Source of the DNA: Monarcha castaneiventris obscurior
Taxonomy: Eukaryota; Chordata; Aves; Passeriformes; Monarchidae
Assembly (NCBI GenBank): GCA_026261815.1
Contig: JAMPIT010000894.1
Location: forward strand, 55,976,147 to 56,040,146
DNA: 64,000 nt
Reading direction: 5' to 3'
The notes beneath the pieces were generated by a model that was not told the origin of the DNA, searched no databases, and saw nothing but the letters and a program-made list of their open reading frames with translations. Shown here in pieces: positions 9,850 through 24,100 of the stretch; position 1 is the stretch's first letter, and each line of letters begins with the position of its first letter. The position numbers and the translations under genes are program-made.

Positions 9850-12800
9850 CTTTTTTTGTGTATTATTTGTCTGGTACTAGTTACTGATAACATTACTGTG
9901 TATTTTAACTTTTTTTTTTTTTTCCAATTACTTTATGCAGGAAGTGTTTTCTTTAGAAACACTAAGAAATTAACAGTGCTGTTGTCAGGATTCCCAGCAG
10001 TCCATATCTGTAGCTGGGAAACACAGAAATGGCAATACAAAATATGGTTGAGCTTTGTTTTGTTTCGTTTTACTTCTAAGTATATTAAGTGCAATATTGA
10101 GTAAATAGATATGGTTAAAAGTCCTAAGCCTCTAAACCAGCTTAAAAAAACTACTTTCATGTTAACTTAAAAATATTTGTTACAATCACAGTGTATTCCT
10201 TTATTTGCTTTAGTGTACCACTAAATTACAGAAGTTGTGGCTTGAGCTGGCTTTTAACAGAGCAATCATATGACACTGACTGTCAACTGACATTTTACTA
10301 TTATTTTAGGAGTAACAGTGCTTAGGCTACAGCTTGTGGCAGCTTTTGAAGTGACAACATCCTTATGTTTGGAAGGCACATCCTTTCACAAGGGAAAATG
10401 GACAGAGGCAGGGATGACAGACTGAAGATCTGGAGAGCATTTAGCATTCAAAAAGTAATGCCACACATGGCATGGAGAGTAACACCACAAAGTAGTAAAT
10501 AAGCTCATAAGACTGATAAAATGATACCAACTACTTTTTCCTATTCCATTTCCAGAGCAGCAGGTGGCAGCATGAAATAATAAACCAACTGAGCCTGAAG
10601 CTGCAATATTTTGGCAAACGGCTTTATTTTTAAGAGTAATATTTTAATCTCTGTTTTTTTTTAAACTGTGCTCAAGTTGCTCGGCTCTGAAATATTTTAA
10701 TACAATATGATATCAAAATTTTATTTCCTCTTACTGCTGATTACAGCATTCACCCTTATACTGCCTCAATCTTCCCAGCCTGATTCTGATCTACTCTACA
10801 CAGAGCTTATATTAAAAAAAAAAAAAATCTAGTTTATAACTCCCATTTGTCAGTCATCAAACTATAGTAATTACATTTTAATGTGATTACAAATGAACAC
10901 CTGAACCCTTTGGAAATTGAGGCTGCAGTGTTTCACTGCTCCCTCTGCAGAAAGAGGATGAAAAGTCTCTCAAAGGGTTTTGAGGTTAAAGCAGAAAAGG
11001 TTAATTGCTGTCAAAATGTGGATGGTTAAACAGAAATTGTTGATTACTATGAAAATGAGAATTTTGTTAGTGCCCAAACTAAATGCCAGAAAACAAATTT
11101 GTATTGGACAAAAAGGGCCAATACACAGAGGCCTTCAAAGGCTTTGTGCAGAAGTGAGAGCTTTAAAATCAAGTTAGGTAGCAGAGGAACTACCTTCATT
11201 TTCTCAATCTCCAGATCAATTTCTTTCCTAAACCACCCTAAATTCTCCAAGGTTATTTCAAGGGCCTGGAAAGGTTTCCATTACATGGAATTGCTGCTTC
11301 CTAACAATTACTTCTCAGATTTTACCAAGTCTTTCACTTTACATCCAGCTCTCATCAGCCATAATTCACTTGGGTTTTCTTGGCTTAAACAGAGCTGCTT
11401 TTCATGGCACACATTTTAAATACTTTCCATCTGTTGTTCTGTTTTTCATATGGGCTTTATGTTGAAACAACACTTGTTTACTTAGGGGGTGATAACGCAA
11501 GGAATAACGTCAGTTAATGTGTAATCTGTTAGAGGTGCCTGGGGACACACATCTACTGAAAAAATCATCTGGGTCATGGAATTTAGCAGAATAGTTACCC
11601 TAGGCCAGTGTCACCCACAGCACTCCTCCATCAGGATGCTTTGGTCAAAACCCTTTCTCTAGAAAAAATAAGCTATTAATACATAATGGCACAAATGCTG
11701 ATTTTCATTTGCCCCTAAACATTTTATTTACCTTTACTTTTCTGCTCTGTTTCCACCTGACCTTGTTAAATCCAGTAATTTTCTCTCACCTGAGGGCTTA
11801 TGGTTTCATCTCAAAGCTGATCTCTTTATTTCTTTTGTAAAAATTAAGCCATGTATTAGACAAAATAGAACAGCATTCTTAATGCATTTTCTTATATTCA
11901 CAAAGAATGTGTCATTCATTTTTTTAATTGTTTCTCTTCTCTGAGATTGCTCAAGGGAGGCTAAACCTGACATTTAGATGCTGGCACAGTTCAGATCTCT
12001 TTCATGTAGCTGCCTTGTGACTCAACAAATCTATCCCTATTGCATTCAAGGAAGAAATCTTAGGCTACAAATTGGATTCATAGGCAGAGGTCTCAAAACA
12101 TCAGTAGGCTGCTCCCATTGCCAATCCTAAACAAAGCAAGCTTCTCAAAAAGCAGAGTGTCACACCTGCACAGGCAGCCTGAGGGCTGAGCAATGGAAGA
12201 GCCACGTCTGCACCCGCAGTGACACCCAGGTGCTCCCCAAGGAGTGCCCTCAGGTCCCACTTCTGAAACCCCAAATGGCCTTGCCTGCTTTATGATGGGA
12301 AAAATGAGATACAAGGCCTTTCAAAAACCAGAATGCATTGAAACTTTAAATTATTTTTTACCAAACAGTTGGGTCCATTAAATTTCAGACTGCTGTGTTT
12401 GAGTTTGCCACGTTGAAATTCTCCAAATAGATATTCAGCCTTATTACAATGGATCATTAGAACTTAAATTAATCTTCAAGTCAAGCTGCCTTAATTAGCT
12501 CAGGGACAGATTACAAAGGAAATCCAAAAGCAGTAAGCCATCATAATATGATTTTTCTGTTTTCAGCAGTGTGTGCTGCATTTTAGATTCTCTTGCCCTG
12601 AAAATTCAGACCTAATATCTCAATGTGAAGTAAGGAAATTGAGCAGCACTTAACTCTGGGAAACTTGTCCTTTTTTTGTTTGGCAGGTAGAGTTTCTTAA
12701 GGTCACTGACATCTAGATATTGAATCAAAGAGCTGCCAATCAGGATGCATTCCATAAGTGGTGCATTTGTCTTTGCCAAGGAAACAGTTATTAATAACAC

Positions 12801-15800
12801 AAGTCAGTTGTTTTCTGTTACACACGAAAAACACACATTTGTGAAATAGGCTCAGATCTTGGTGCATCTTCAGAAAAGCCAGAACAACCCGTTGAGGCAG
12901 TTTAAGTACTCACAGTCACAGCACATATATAAAATATATAAATACATACATACATTTAAAAAATTGTATCTTAACTATGCCATCTGTGTAGAACCTTAGT
13001 AGTGATATGTACACTAGGAAGTTCATTTACTCTCTATTTTTGGAAGATCCTTTCCTGCCTCTTTTTTCCTCTGAAACTACAAAGTAGTGGTAAAAGGTAC
13101 TTTTTATTCCGAATTTCTTGCATCACAAATTATACAAAAGCAGTCCTGCCAAAAGCACATAGCTGCATTTTCCTCTTCCTTTTACTTCAGACTGACAGCT
13201 CAAAACTTAGGCCTGACTAAATGATATTAAAAACCACAATAACTGACTGATTTATAGGGGAAGGCAGAGAGGAATTCCAGAGAGGGAATGCCACTGCTGG
13301 AATACATGGGTTAGACTTGTGGAGTTCTTAAAACCCCTTTCCTGTCGTTTGCATGAGCAACAGGAGCCCTACAAAGCCTGGCAGCTCCAAGGAAAACAGG
13401 GCTCAGCTGAGCTAAAGAAGAGGACACAGCAGGAACAACCAATAAGCAGCAACTCCGATTTTAAGACATATTTTATTTCATGTGCAAAATTGCCAAGGAA
13501 AACACATGTACAACTTCAGCTAAGCTATAGCCACTAACATGAAAGGAACTATTCTATGTACTCGTAAGCTTTATTTCTAGAATCACCCTATGGCTCAGAG
13601 TAAAAACAGTAATTTGGTAATGACCCAGAACATTTTAAATGCCTCCTTTTCAGTCATATGTAAAATTCTACCAATCAGCATGGTTTTACATACCAGTTCT
13701 TGGAGATTTTCCTTCTGATTGCATAGTATAAAATTTTAATTATTTATTTTCTTATTCTTTCGATTTGATCCCTAGACTCGGCTTTAAGTTTGCTCTCAGT
13801 TTTGCAGCTTCAGAAAATTAATTTTCCCACTTACAGCTGAAACACTCATAAATTTTGAGCAAGTTTCACAGACACAGCCATTACAATTCAGTTGAATCAA
13901 GCTGTGAACACCAAAGATAACATGGATATTTGTAATCATGCAGAGCTAGTCCTTTCCACAATTCAAAGACATAAGAAAAGTTCATTTCCTTGGGAAGTGA
14001 GATCTGTTGCCTGGGAAGTGAGATGATTTATTGATATAAATTCTGTAAATCTCTGTAAAAAAGTGTAGAGGCTGTTATTGGAAAGGCTTCCTAGAACATA
14101 CTGAAATATTATCAAGAGGTGGTTTTTGTCCTTGTAAATTCACGTCTATGTAAATGCTACCATAGGAACAGGTAATTTACAGTCCTGAGCAATTACCAAA
14201 ACTCCATGAAGTAATAAACAGTGCTTCTTACTAAAGTATCCATCACAGTCCAGGGTTCCAGTGTTTCACCAGGGCAGTGAGGAGAGGCAGTCCCTTCACC
14301 CTGCCCTGCAGATGGGACACTGAGGCACAAGCACATTTTGGACCAATCCAAAATCCTGAAGAAGAGCAAACCGACCTTCGATCTCCCAATTTCCAGCCAC
14401 CCGTGACCAGACAGCATCCTTCCTCTCTTGGCACAGTTTTAAGATACTTGTGATGGCTCATTTACTGGGGGATTACTGGCTCAGTGCTGTTCTCCTTGAA
14501 GGGAGCATATGTTTTGCCAGTAATTTCAGTGGAAAATGTTACCTACAGCCGTGTTTTGCCTGAACACTAATAGGAGAACATACAAAGCACGAAGTGGGCT
14601 GAAGCCATGCAATGCCACGGCTATTTAATAATTCTGTCACATGTAGGTGACTCCTTCTGTCACACCAGCAGCCTATCAGCGAGGTAAAGAGTGCACTTCT
14701 TTGTGTACACAATGTAAAATGCAAATTCAGAATGCACAGCAACGGCAGGAAAGACATTAAACGAAAAAAAAGTCAAAAAGCATAGGAACATCTGTGCTGA
14801 ACAAACATGCTTTCTAATGAGATCCGAGGAACTGCCCAGAACTGACCCTTTCTTTGGGCTTGAGCTGTTTCTGTTGGGTTGCTAAATCCTGCATCAGAAT
14901 TTAAGCCTCAGTAAGATGGGTTCTATATATTTTCCAAGTTTTTTGGCTTCACTCTCTTTTTTTTTTTTTTCAAGTATGACCTTGAATACAGCTTGCAGAA
15001 GTCAACACCAAGATGAAATGAAAAAGTCTTCCCAGTCTCTTTGTCATAGAAAGAAATATTAGAAGTTGTTTGGTGTAGGATAAAGTGTTTGGGTTTTTTC
15101 CTTGTTGCAGTGTGGAGAGTATTAGATAAAGACAGAGATAAAAGAATAAAGCTCAAGTTTACTTACATCCAGATCTCCTTGCCAAGATAAACAAGACCTT
15201 AACTGATGCCAGTGTGTGTTATGGTGTTTAGACACTGCTTTACACAGCACAGAAATGCACTGGGCTGCAGTGAAGAGGGAATACTTTGGAAGATAAATTC
15301 ACCTGCTCTCTAAATATTGTACTCAGTGGAATCACCTTTCTTTGTGATTTACAATCCTTTGCACACGTTATTGCCCAGTAGGTAAATGTGCATTAATAAA
15401 GTTAGAAAATTTTTACAGAATGCAATATAGCTTCAACCTACTCCTTGGGTATGAATTGATGTGGAAAATTCATGAAGTCAGGCACTTCTTAAAATAAGAA
15501 TTATTTTTAACAAATGTAAAAAAAAAAAAAATCACATTCCTGAAACACCTCTTCATGGTAGTTGTAATTATTTTCAAGACATCTACTATACATTTGACCA
15601 CCTAACTATTTAAAGCCCATTTCTCATCTTTCATGAGCTTCATAACAGAACAACTCTGAGATTTCTCTCTTCACTACTGCCTCTGTACACCTTAAGGAAC
15701 CTGAAACGAATGGGACAAACTGATGGACAAATAAAACCAGTTTTGTAAAAATATTTTTTGACACACACATATAAAAATACACATGAGTATGATACAATAC

Positions 15801-18800
15801 TCATAAGAATATGGTCTTAAGGTGATTTTAAAAACATGAAATATTATATGTTTTGGGGGCATTACAACTATTTTTAAAATCAGGACCTAAAGCACCTCTC
15901 TGCCACATCACTTTAGTGGCTGGAGTTTTTATGTCTGTTGGTATTAAGGGTGACCCAAAGGGCAGCTGTGTTACACAGGGTGGTTTATCCATCTCAGAAC
16001 CCCACAGAAATTTCTGTCTCATCGCCTATGTCTTATACATAGCCCAAGCAAAAAGTTTCCTGAATAACAGGAATCAGCAGATATGGAGTTTTCTGATTGC
16101 TTTTCACTTTTGGGGCACAGAAAAACAATTTTGATCAAGGATGTGCAATGCAGTTTTTCTCAGTAGAGAGTTTGCAGTATTAACCAGCTTTGCCTTTATG
16201 ACTTGGCCATCTTGAAAGTTTCCTTTAAAGGACAAGTCAGTATGCAGTTTATTTACTGACCTATATAAATCTCACTTTCACAAGTTGAGTTTTGCATTAT
16301 TTATTTATGAGAGAAAGGGAAAAGTTCAAAAAGAGCATTCTCAAAGAGTACTCTTATCCTTAAAAATGGAAAAAAAGCCAAACCAATTTTGAATTATTTT
16401 GATAAACAAAAAAGAAATCTGTTGCTCAGTCCCGGAGTTAAAAATTAACCCATGAAGGGAAAGCTGCCAAACACAACCATTTTCTAGTAGGTATGAGTGA
16501 CATGCAAGATCTCTCTCCCTATGCCATTTCACATCAGTGAGAGATGGGAAGCCACTGAGATTTGTTAATGTGTAGGAAATGCAAGACCAGGACAGTAACT
16601 GTTTGGACACAGTGTCTGGAGCTGCTCAGACGTGCACAGGATGAACAGGGGCAGCAAAATGAAGTGACTTCTGCGAGCTCGGAAAACTTGATGCTTTCAA
16701 GCTCCCTCAGACTTCTAGAAGCTGGCAGTCAGCTCTTATATGGGCAATGCAGGGCTAAAGAACATGCATTAAAATGTGATTAATTCTTTAACAGTCACAC
16801 ATCTTGAAATGTAATGGAAACTGTGGTCAGCTTGGTATGTATCAGTCCTTAAGCAAAATAATTCCTCCACTCAATCCAATTTAGCTTTTTCCACCTGCCC
16901 CTCCTTTTTATCTTACACTTCTTATGTGTCTCATCTTTTCAGAGAGAGTATGAAAAAAAATGATCACTACTTAAAATCCTCGTTTCTATATATAGGATTT
17001 GCATGCACTTCTATCAAGTTCTACCCATAATATTATGACATACAAATATTACTCATATTTCTAGACTGAGTGCTAGAGCTTCTCTCTAATCGGATAATAT
17101 GTCAAGAAATGACTGTCAACAGGTTCCCTCTAATCCTTGGAAAGTTACTATTCTACTGATGCTAATAAATGTCACACGTAGTTTACCTGCTGAAAGTGGT
17201 CAGTACACACATACCAAGAAGGAATTTTATGTTGTTTCATTTGCAGCTGTTTCTACTGGTGATTTACAAATCTCAAGACAAATAGTGGTCAGAACATCAA
17301 CATTTTGTGTACGCAGAAAACAGTACCTTCACCTAAACATTTAACATACCTTTAAAGAAAATGGAGGCATTAAATAAAAAAAAGCTGAATTATGACTTTT
17401 TTTCTCAGTAAAAATGGCATGGATATATCTGGATGAGGTTATAACTTTAAACACAAGTATTTTCTTCTTTGAAATCAGTATTGAAAAACTATATTGTAAT
17501 TGTAGCCATACAAAATGTTTATTATATTACAAATTATTTATACACTATATTTTCACTTTATCATTGCTTTGTGCTCAGACAGTATAAATATTACAGCATG
17601 ATTTTTCTTTCCCAGGAATGTCCTTACTGTCTTGATATAATCTTACTTTATACTTAAAAAAAAAAATACAGAAACATATTACAAACAGGATAAAAAGGCA
17701 TTATGAATGAAGAATGTAAGATGGTTTTCTGAATAAAGTGCACCACAATGGTTTCAGAGTGATGGTTCAGGCAATATTCAATAGACTGCACATCATCCAT
17801 AATAATACCAAACAAAATTAATTTTGAAACTCTAACAGGTCTTCCTCAGAAGTATGAAGAGTACTTTGTTTAACTTTACTGAAATGGTTTTTCTTTCTAG
17901 AAGGCTATTTAAATGCTTTTGTTTGGGGTTTTTCAGTTTTCTACAGACATCCAAACCCTGGACAACTGTTTATTTTCCAAAATTTTTAGTTTCCAAGCAA
18001 GATATAAGATTCATCATGTAAGGTACATGAGACTTTACCCTCACACATTTTTTTATAGAACTATTACATTGCTAAAATTTAAGAATGGGAACAGACTTAC
18101 AAACAGAGCTAAGTGTCCAAAAGATGCTGTTTAAAACTGGAATGTCCTGCTTCCTGTGACCTTTTTGGGAATACATCCTTACATTGCCCTTCCCAGCTCT
18201 ATGGCTTCAGTGTGCCCATCCATGGGATCACAGTTGCTTCCGTACTTTCAGCCTCAGGATCACTCTGCAAAACTGGAGTCTAAGATAGAGAAATTTATTA
18301 CACAGCACATTTCACTCCCATTGCATAGAAAGGCCCATTTACTTGCAAAATTTCGCTGGGCTACATAGAATAATCATTCAAAAACTGAGATAATAAAGCT
18401 GATGCAGAATGTGGCTGACACGATTTAGTGTAGGTTTCACTTCCCAGGTTAGGTCAAGCCAGCTGTGAACCAGCTTAGGCTAAATAAAAGTCAGCTGCTC
18501 TTCCATTATGTCTGCACTTATGTTACAGTGATCCAAATGACTGAAAAATAAGCAGAATGCTCTTCAATGGGGTCTAGTGAAATTTGCTTTTATAGACAAA
18601 GCCCAATAGAGAAACTCAGCCTTGCTCTCAGTGAGTGAAATTCCCGCTGAAGCCAACCAGAACAAGTCTTTCTGTGGCACACTGAGTTTGGCCTGGTATT
18701 TTTCAGTTGTTATCCTAAAGTGTGATGCTCTTAGCCAGTTATTGACTGGACACAATTTGGCTGTGTTGTATTATACTGATAAGATCAGTACTATCTGGCT

Positions 18801-19068
18801 GACAGGTAACTGAGACAGCAGTCAGTCTTTACTAGACTTGTATTTATATGAAAGATTGAGTTTCTTTGGTTGTTTAGTATCCAAGTCATCCAAATGTATA
18901 TTTGTGTACTCCAGACATAGCATGTTTATATCAATCATTAAAATCATCAGGGGTTTTTTCTTTCTTTTTTTTTTCCCCACTTAGTTTATGGAAATTTTCT
19001 GACTATAGCAGACTAGTCACTTATATAAATATACAGCACATATATACATAGAAATTACAAAAATACAT
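9850..19068. other. Intergenic gap between convergent genes
   Basis: About 9 kb of AT-rich DNA without a splice-flanked exon, RNA gene, or repeat that I recognise. The open frames are short and have no familiar product. Small features only: poly-A/T runs (about 9910-9924, 10815-10827, 14956-14971, 15519-15531) and TA-rich simple sequence near 12925-12955. Part may be 3' UTR of either gene. Confidence 0.5.
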
Positions 19069-20861
19069 TTTATTTATATCTGATTTTAAATAATAAAAAT
19101 GAAATTTCACATTTATTGAAAGCTTAACTAGCATTCCAAACGCTTCTGCAATATTCAAGGTATTGGAGCAGAAGATGCCTGTTTATTCTAAGATAATTAT
19201 GCATCACAGTCTCAGTCAGGGTTTATAATATAATTATTAGGGGGAAAAATAGCTCTGCTTTAAAGTTTGTGCTTCATCAATTTCTCCTTCTATCCCCTAT
19301 TCTAGTCTTCTCTCTCCTCTCAATTTACTGATGGCCAGAAAGCTAAACCAAGTTCCCTTTCTCACATCAGTTAAGACCAAAGAAACTCAGGGAAATGATA
19401 TGATCAGACAAAATAGTAACTGAGGATAACTAAATAACCTACTGAAATGGAGGACATTACCTTTAACTCCAGTTGACATCAAACACGCCCAACACAACAA
19501 ATTTTTCAACAACTTCAGTTCCTGAAGCTAACTGCTGAAGGAACTGAAAACAATTGTTCATGATCTCCAACTACTTTGTACAACTTCAAAATATTAACTA
19601 CTCTCCCATCCAAGTGGTTTGACTTTCTTCTGGGATTGGATTCATACCACAACGCAGTGTAACAATCAGTGACCGTTATCTTGCACAATATAGAGTCAAC
19701 ATAATTTCTGGCAATGCTCTCTTTTTCACAGAACATTAGTATTTTTGTTAATCCATGTAAGTGGTAACTTATTTACATATTAATATAGTAATTAGGTCCC
19801 CTACATTCAGAACTTCCAGGGTTCACCGTGCCAGCGTAATCAAAATCAACTGCAGCTTCAGGTAGCACTTTCTGGCATCACTTTAGTATATAGCATTGTT
19901 AAAGAAAGAGAAAAAAGCACTGTGTTGGACAGAGGTTTTCTTGTCCAAGCAGGCGTATTCATTTTTCCAGGTTGGAAGGATTTAAAGGTCTCAGGTTTAC
20001 CAGCTTCACATGCATTCAGAGTGAAAAGCCTGATTATAGAGCAAACACGAATAACCTTTTTTCATTCTCTTGGAAACTTTTAGCACCAATATCCTTTGCT
20101 GGCTCTTCATGCATTGTATTCTCTCACACTGAAAAAAATCTGCTCCATAACTCATCAGTGGCACTGAGGAACAAGGTAGCCACCAATTATTGAAATGTCA
20201 TTCACCTTCTTCACAGTCCTCTCTTCTTTCACTTCTTTGTACTGTTAATAGGATGAAGAGACTCAGAGCTATTTACAGGACTTTCATTTGTATAACTTAA
20301 TAATGTTGAATTCTTTTGGTTTGAATACAGTCTCTGGAATGAAAAGGCTGAAGTGACTCTGCATTGCTGAAATCAGCACCCCTTATACAATGTCCCGCAG
20401 CAAACAATTAACATGGCCACTGCCACGCTGACCATGGCCTTCAACAAACCATGTTCTGCAGGTTTTTTCTCCTTGAATCAAAGTTTTGGCATGCAGAAGT
20501 TATTTTCAGCAGCTCTACCTCTGGGCCTGTAAATGAAACTTCTTGTGGTGCTGACATGTTCAGTAGCATCTTTAGTGATGATAGGTCATAATACGAGAGC
20601 TAAGTGACAAACGATTGCATATGGTTGATCTCATCAGTATGAAACAGTTTCCTGGCAGCTTTTCCTTAGCTGGAAAGCAGAATTTCATGTCTTCAGAGCC
20701 CTGCTGCTCTGCTGTAAGTCATTTCATAGTGTTGACTTTTCAGACAGATTAAAATGCCATCGCTTTGGCACAATTCACAGAAAGTTTGTAGCTGAAAATT
20801 AAAGGAGTTGCTTTCTTGGCTACCCCAGGTCTCAAGTTACAAATACTGTGCACAGAAGATA
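19069..20861 (-). other. KIAA1549L: Likely KIAA1549L 3' UTR with candidate polyA signals
   Basis: The stretch follows the KIAA1549L stop codon on the minus strand. The first AATAAA hexamers met downstream (TTTATT on the plus strand) are at 19182-19187, 19112-19117 and 19069-19074, a cluster about 1.7-1.8 kb beyond the stop in T/A-rich sequence. The UTR end is inferred from these signals only; a longer or shorter UTR is possible. Confidence 0.35.
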
Positions 20862-21143
20862 CTAGACCTGGAACTCAAACATATCTGTTTGCTTCTTGGC
20901 CAGTTTGGCCACTTCTTCTCTTATGGCCTTGACGAGGGCAGCCGTGGAGATGTTGGTGAGCGGTGCGTCGGGGGGGTCGTTGTCGGTCAGGCTCTGCTGG
21001 GAAGCGGCGGCGGAGGCCAGCGGGGCCTGCTCCAGGCTGGGGTGCAGGCTGCCCTGCTGGCTGTACTGCCGAGGCAGGCGGGAGGGGGAGCTGTGCTGGT
21101 ACCGGGGCCTCGGGTAGGCCTCGATGTAGCCAGGGAGCGGGAC
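20862..21143 (-). CDS. KIAA1549L: KIAA1549L terminal coding exon
   Basis: It opens at phase 0 after CTCCCCAG with VPLPGYIEAYP, continues with a Ser/Pro/Gln-rich stretch (SPSRLPRQYSQ), and ends with a conserved block containing LTNISTAALVKAI and REEVAKLAKKQTDMFEFQV, stop TAG at 20864-20862. The Lys/Glu-rich block looks helical. The last three residues, Phe-Gln-Val, fit a class II PDZ ligand (hydrophobic-x-hydrophobic at the C-terminus). It encodes 93 residues and is much more GC-rich than its surroundings. Confidence 0.95.
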   Translation of the reverse strand, partial: VPLPGYIEAYPRPRYQHSSPSRLPRQYSQQGSLHPSLEQAPLASAAASQQSLTDNDPPDAPLTNISTAALVKAIREEVAKLAKKQTDMFEFQV

Positions 21144-24100
21144 CTGGGGAGAATTCCACAGAATTACACGGAGCAATGATCCGCAGTGCCACCTGCCAGC
21201 TACCACAAACCTCCCCCAGGCACGGTCAGATGGGACAGAGAGGACCAAATGAAGGGAATGCACACCTCAGAATTCCCAGCTTCTGCTTACAAATGCCTAT
21301 CCTGGCATGTGCCATTTATGCACATATCAATGTCTCAGTTGTGGCAGCAAAAACAGGGGAAGCGCTGTGTGTCCTCATTTATAATCACCTCGAAAAGTCC
21401 AAGGGTAAAGGTTTTTCTGAAAGTGGGCTCTCTGCTTAGCAAACACTTTGGTTTTAAACAGACAGCATGATTTTAGTACACCAAAAAGCCTAGAAGAGAA
21501 AAGCAGAGTTTTCTGAATTGCAGCTAGTGTCTAATCCAAGCCAGGGAAGTGTCTGGTCTCACCGCTCCTAAGAGAAACTCATTAGATCCAGAAAACAGGG
21601 ATGAGCTTAGGTGTGCCAGTTTGGAAACTCACGACTGAAAGGCATGTTTGACTGCTCAGAAGTGTCAGGGTTTCTGGCCATGTTTAACAGAATTACATGG
21701 GGAATTCATAATTTTTGTACCTTCACAGATTTCAGCCCCATGTTACACCAGCTAAAACTAAAATAACGTAGGCCCTTTAGTCACTGTGAGAGATTAAATT
21801 TCTTTCACAGATCCATGGACCACAATAACAGTCTTTATAGCACTCAGAAGATTTTAATGCATCAAATAAAAAATAGTATTTATGATTCCCAAAAGTCTAT
21901 AAAACAGGAATCTACAGGCCTTAATTTTGAAGAAGGCTTTATGTCTGAAGCCTGACCATTAGGATTTACACATCCTCTACACAGCCTTGGGCATCCATCA
22001 AATGCTAAAGAGAATGTCAAGCATGTTCACTATGGAGTGATATGAAAGTGGTCATTAGATGCAGGCACCTCTGTTTAGTTTACAATAGGGTCTTCAAAAG
22101 ATGATTTTAGTAGTACAACACGTGAACACGCCACTAGAGGCCACCAGGTTACTGTTTTCACTAAGCAGCATCCAGCAGTTTGGAAAATAAGTGCTTGGTC
22201 GGACACAGTTGCCTTGTCCCACAAAACTTAGTGTCTCAATACTTACCATTTGTCTCAGAGAATAATATATTATAGTAATTGAGTTTATAGGATAGTTCTT
22301 TGTTGTCAAATCTCCCGTTTCCTGTACTCCCTTGTTTGCAGTCTAGGCTAGCAGAAATGCATGAAAAATAAAGAATCTTATAGATATTAAGCCTCTGTTC
22401 TTAATAATTGTAAGAAAATCTCAGAAGTGTGATCAAGCTATACTCTAGAGGCTCAGAAACCAGGATGTCCAGAAATTCAAACCCTGAGTATTACTGAGAA
22501 AACCTGAGTATTACTTCAGATCTTTATGCTTTGCTCAGGCTTTCTGACAGTGTTATGTTGCTAATGCTATTACTAGTTCCCCTAGTAATGATTTTCAAAT
22601 AAAGACAATTTCTTGACCGATTTGCAAATTCATTGCAGGAACTGCAGTGGTTCCTACATTTTTACCTCTTCTGCAAAGCCACCAGAGGGCTGAAAATCTG
22701 AGTAAAAAGGGGCTGTTAAAGCTCTGCCATGGGTAAGTGAAGTTAAAAGGGACATTTGTTTCCTTTGAATTCTACATTGCCATGGTTCTTTTTCAGACAG
22801 ATTCTTACATCCCTCCCCATTCCTCTTTCCCTGAAGACAAGGAAACCCACAACAGGGTTATACTCTTCTCCTTCCAGAGGAAGGAGCTGGGGGCTGGAGA
22901 CTTGGTTTGCAGTTTTGAACCGTTTGTTTCAGTCTCCACTTTAGACAAGTGATACCTGACTCTTTTTCCATGGCACTGCAGTCAAGGCTAGGGATAAAAA
23001 AGGGAAAATGAGTGGAAGACAAGTATAATTTCCTTCTTTGTTTTGTAGCTTTTTTCCTTCTTAGAGGAAAATTTTAAAATTGTTGCTAAGATACAACAGG
23101 TCCCCTGGATTTAAAATGCCAGAAGGGTTAAAAACATAAACAAACCAAATAAATAAACAAACACCAAAACAACAACAACAACAAAGAAAAATAAAGTTTT
23201 TCATGCTTTAAAAGGCAGCTCTGAGAAGAAAATTTATATCACAGCATCACAAGCCTCCAGGTGTCAGGGGCACATCAGCAGGTGTGCTCAGCTTACAAAT
23301 GAACAGCTTTTTTTCTGACAGTTCAGCCTTCAAATTCAGACTTGCATCTCAAAGTCATACTGAATTCTTTTCCTCACAGGCATCAGGAGCAGTAATAAAG
23401 AGTGAACAATAAAGAGCTGCCCCGAGGAACATTTATATGACTGTGTTGTCTCTTGCTTAGCTGCTCAAAGCCAACTTAGATTTCAACTGCAATTCATTAA
23501 AATGTCCTGTTGACGATTTGCACAAGGAAATAGAATCTATCTCCCAGGATTTTTAGCCAGAGTGGTTCTGCATAAATGCCAGATGTGAGCTCAAGCAGAA
23601 GAATTGATCTTTTTTTCCCTAGTGGAAAAAAAGCCCTACATTTGACAAATTGTTTCAAACATGATAAACTGCTGTAATTCATTTTAGGATATTTCAACTT
23701 CAATTCTTTGAAATGTAGGTTTACTTTGGGCTAAAAATTACATCTGTTCCAGTCTAGGATTGTGCAATTAATTATTTAATTTATGATCTGTCACTCCAGC
23801 CTTCAGGAGGATTTGAAGCACTGCACAGCAGGGCTGCAGCAGTGCTGGAAGGTAAGATTTGGGAGCCAGGCTGTCTTGAGAGAAGCCTCCAGGAGGGAAA
23901 GATGCTTCCCCAGCTTTCAAACAGGACAAGGCCACCTTGAGAGGCAGCATCACCTTCTCCTGACATGTGTCTATTCAAATACTTAACCTTTCTTGGGAAA
24001 GAAAAATGACACCTAATCCACCAACTTTCCACAGGTGCCAGGCCCTAACCTAGTGAATGATTCCACCCTGTAAAGACCTTGCTTACAGCTCATGGCATGA

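Noticed and set aside
20808..21439. Plus-strand open frames of 105-158 codons
   Set aside because: Shadows of the GC-rich terminal KIAA1549L exon on the other strand.
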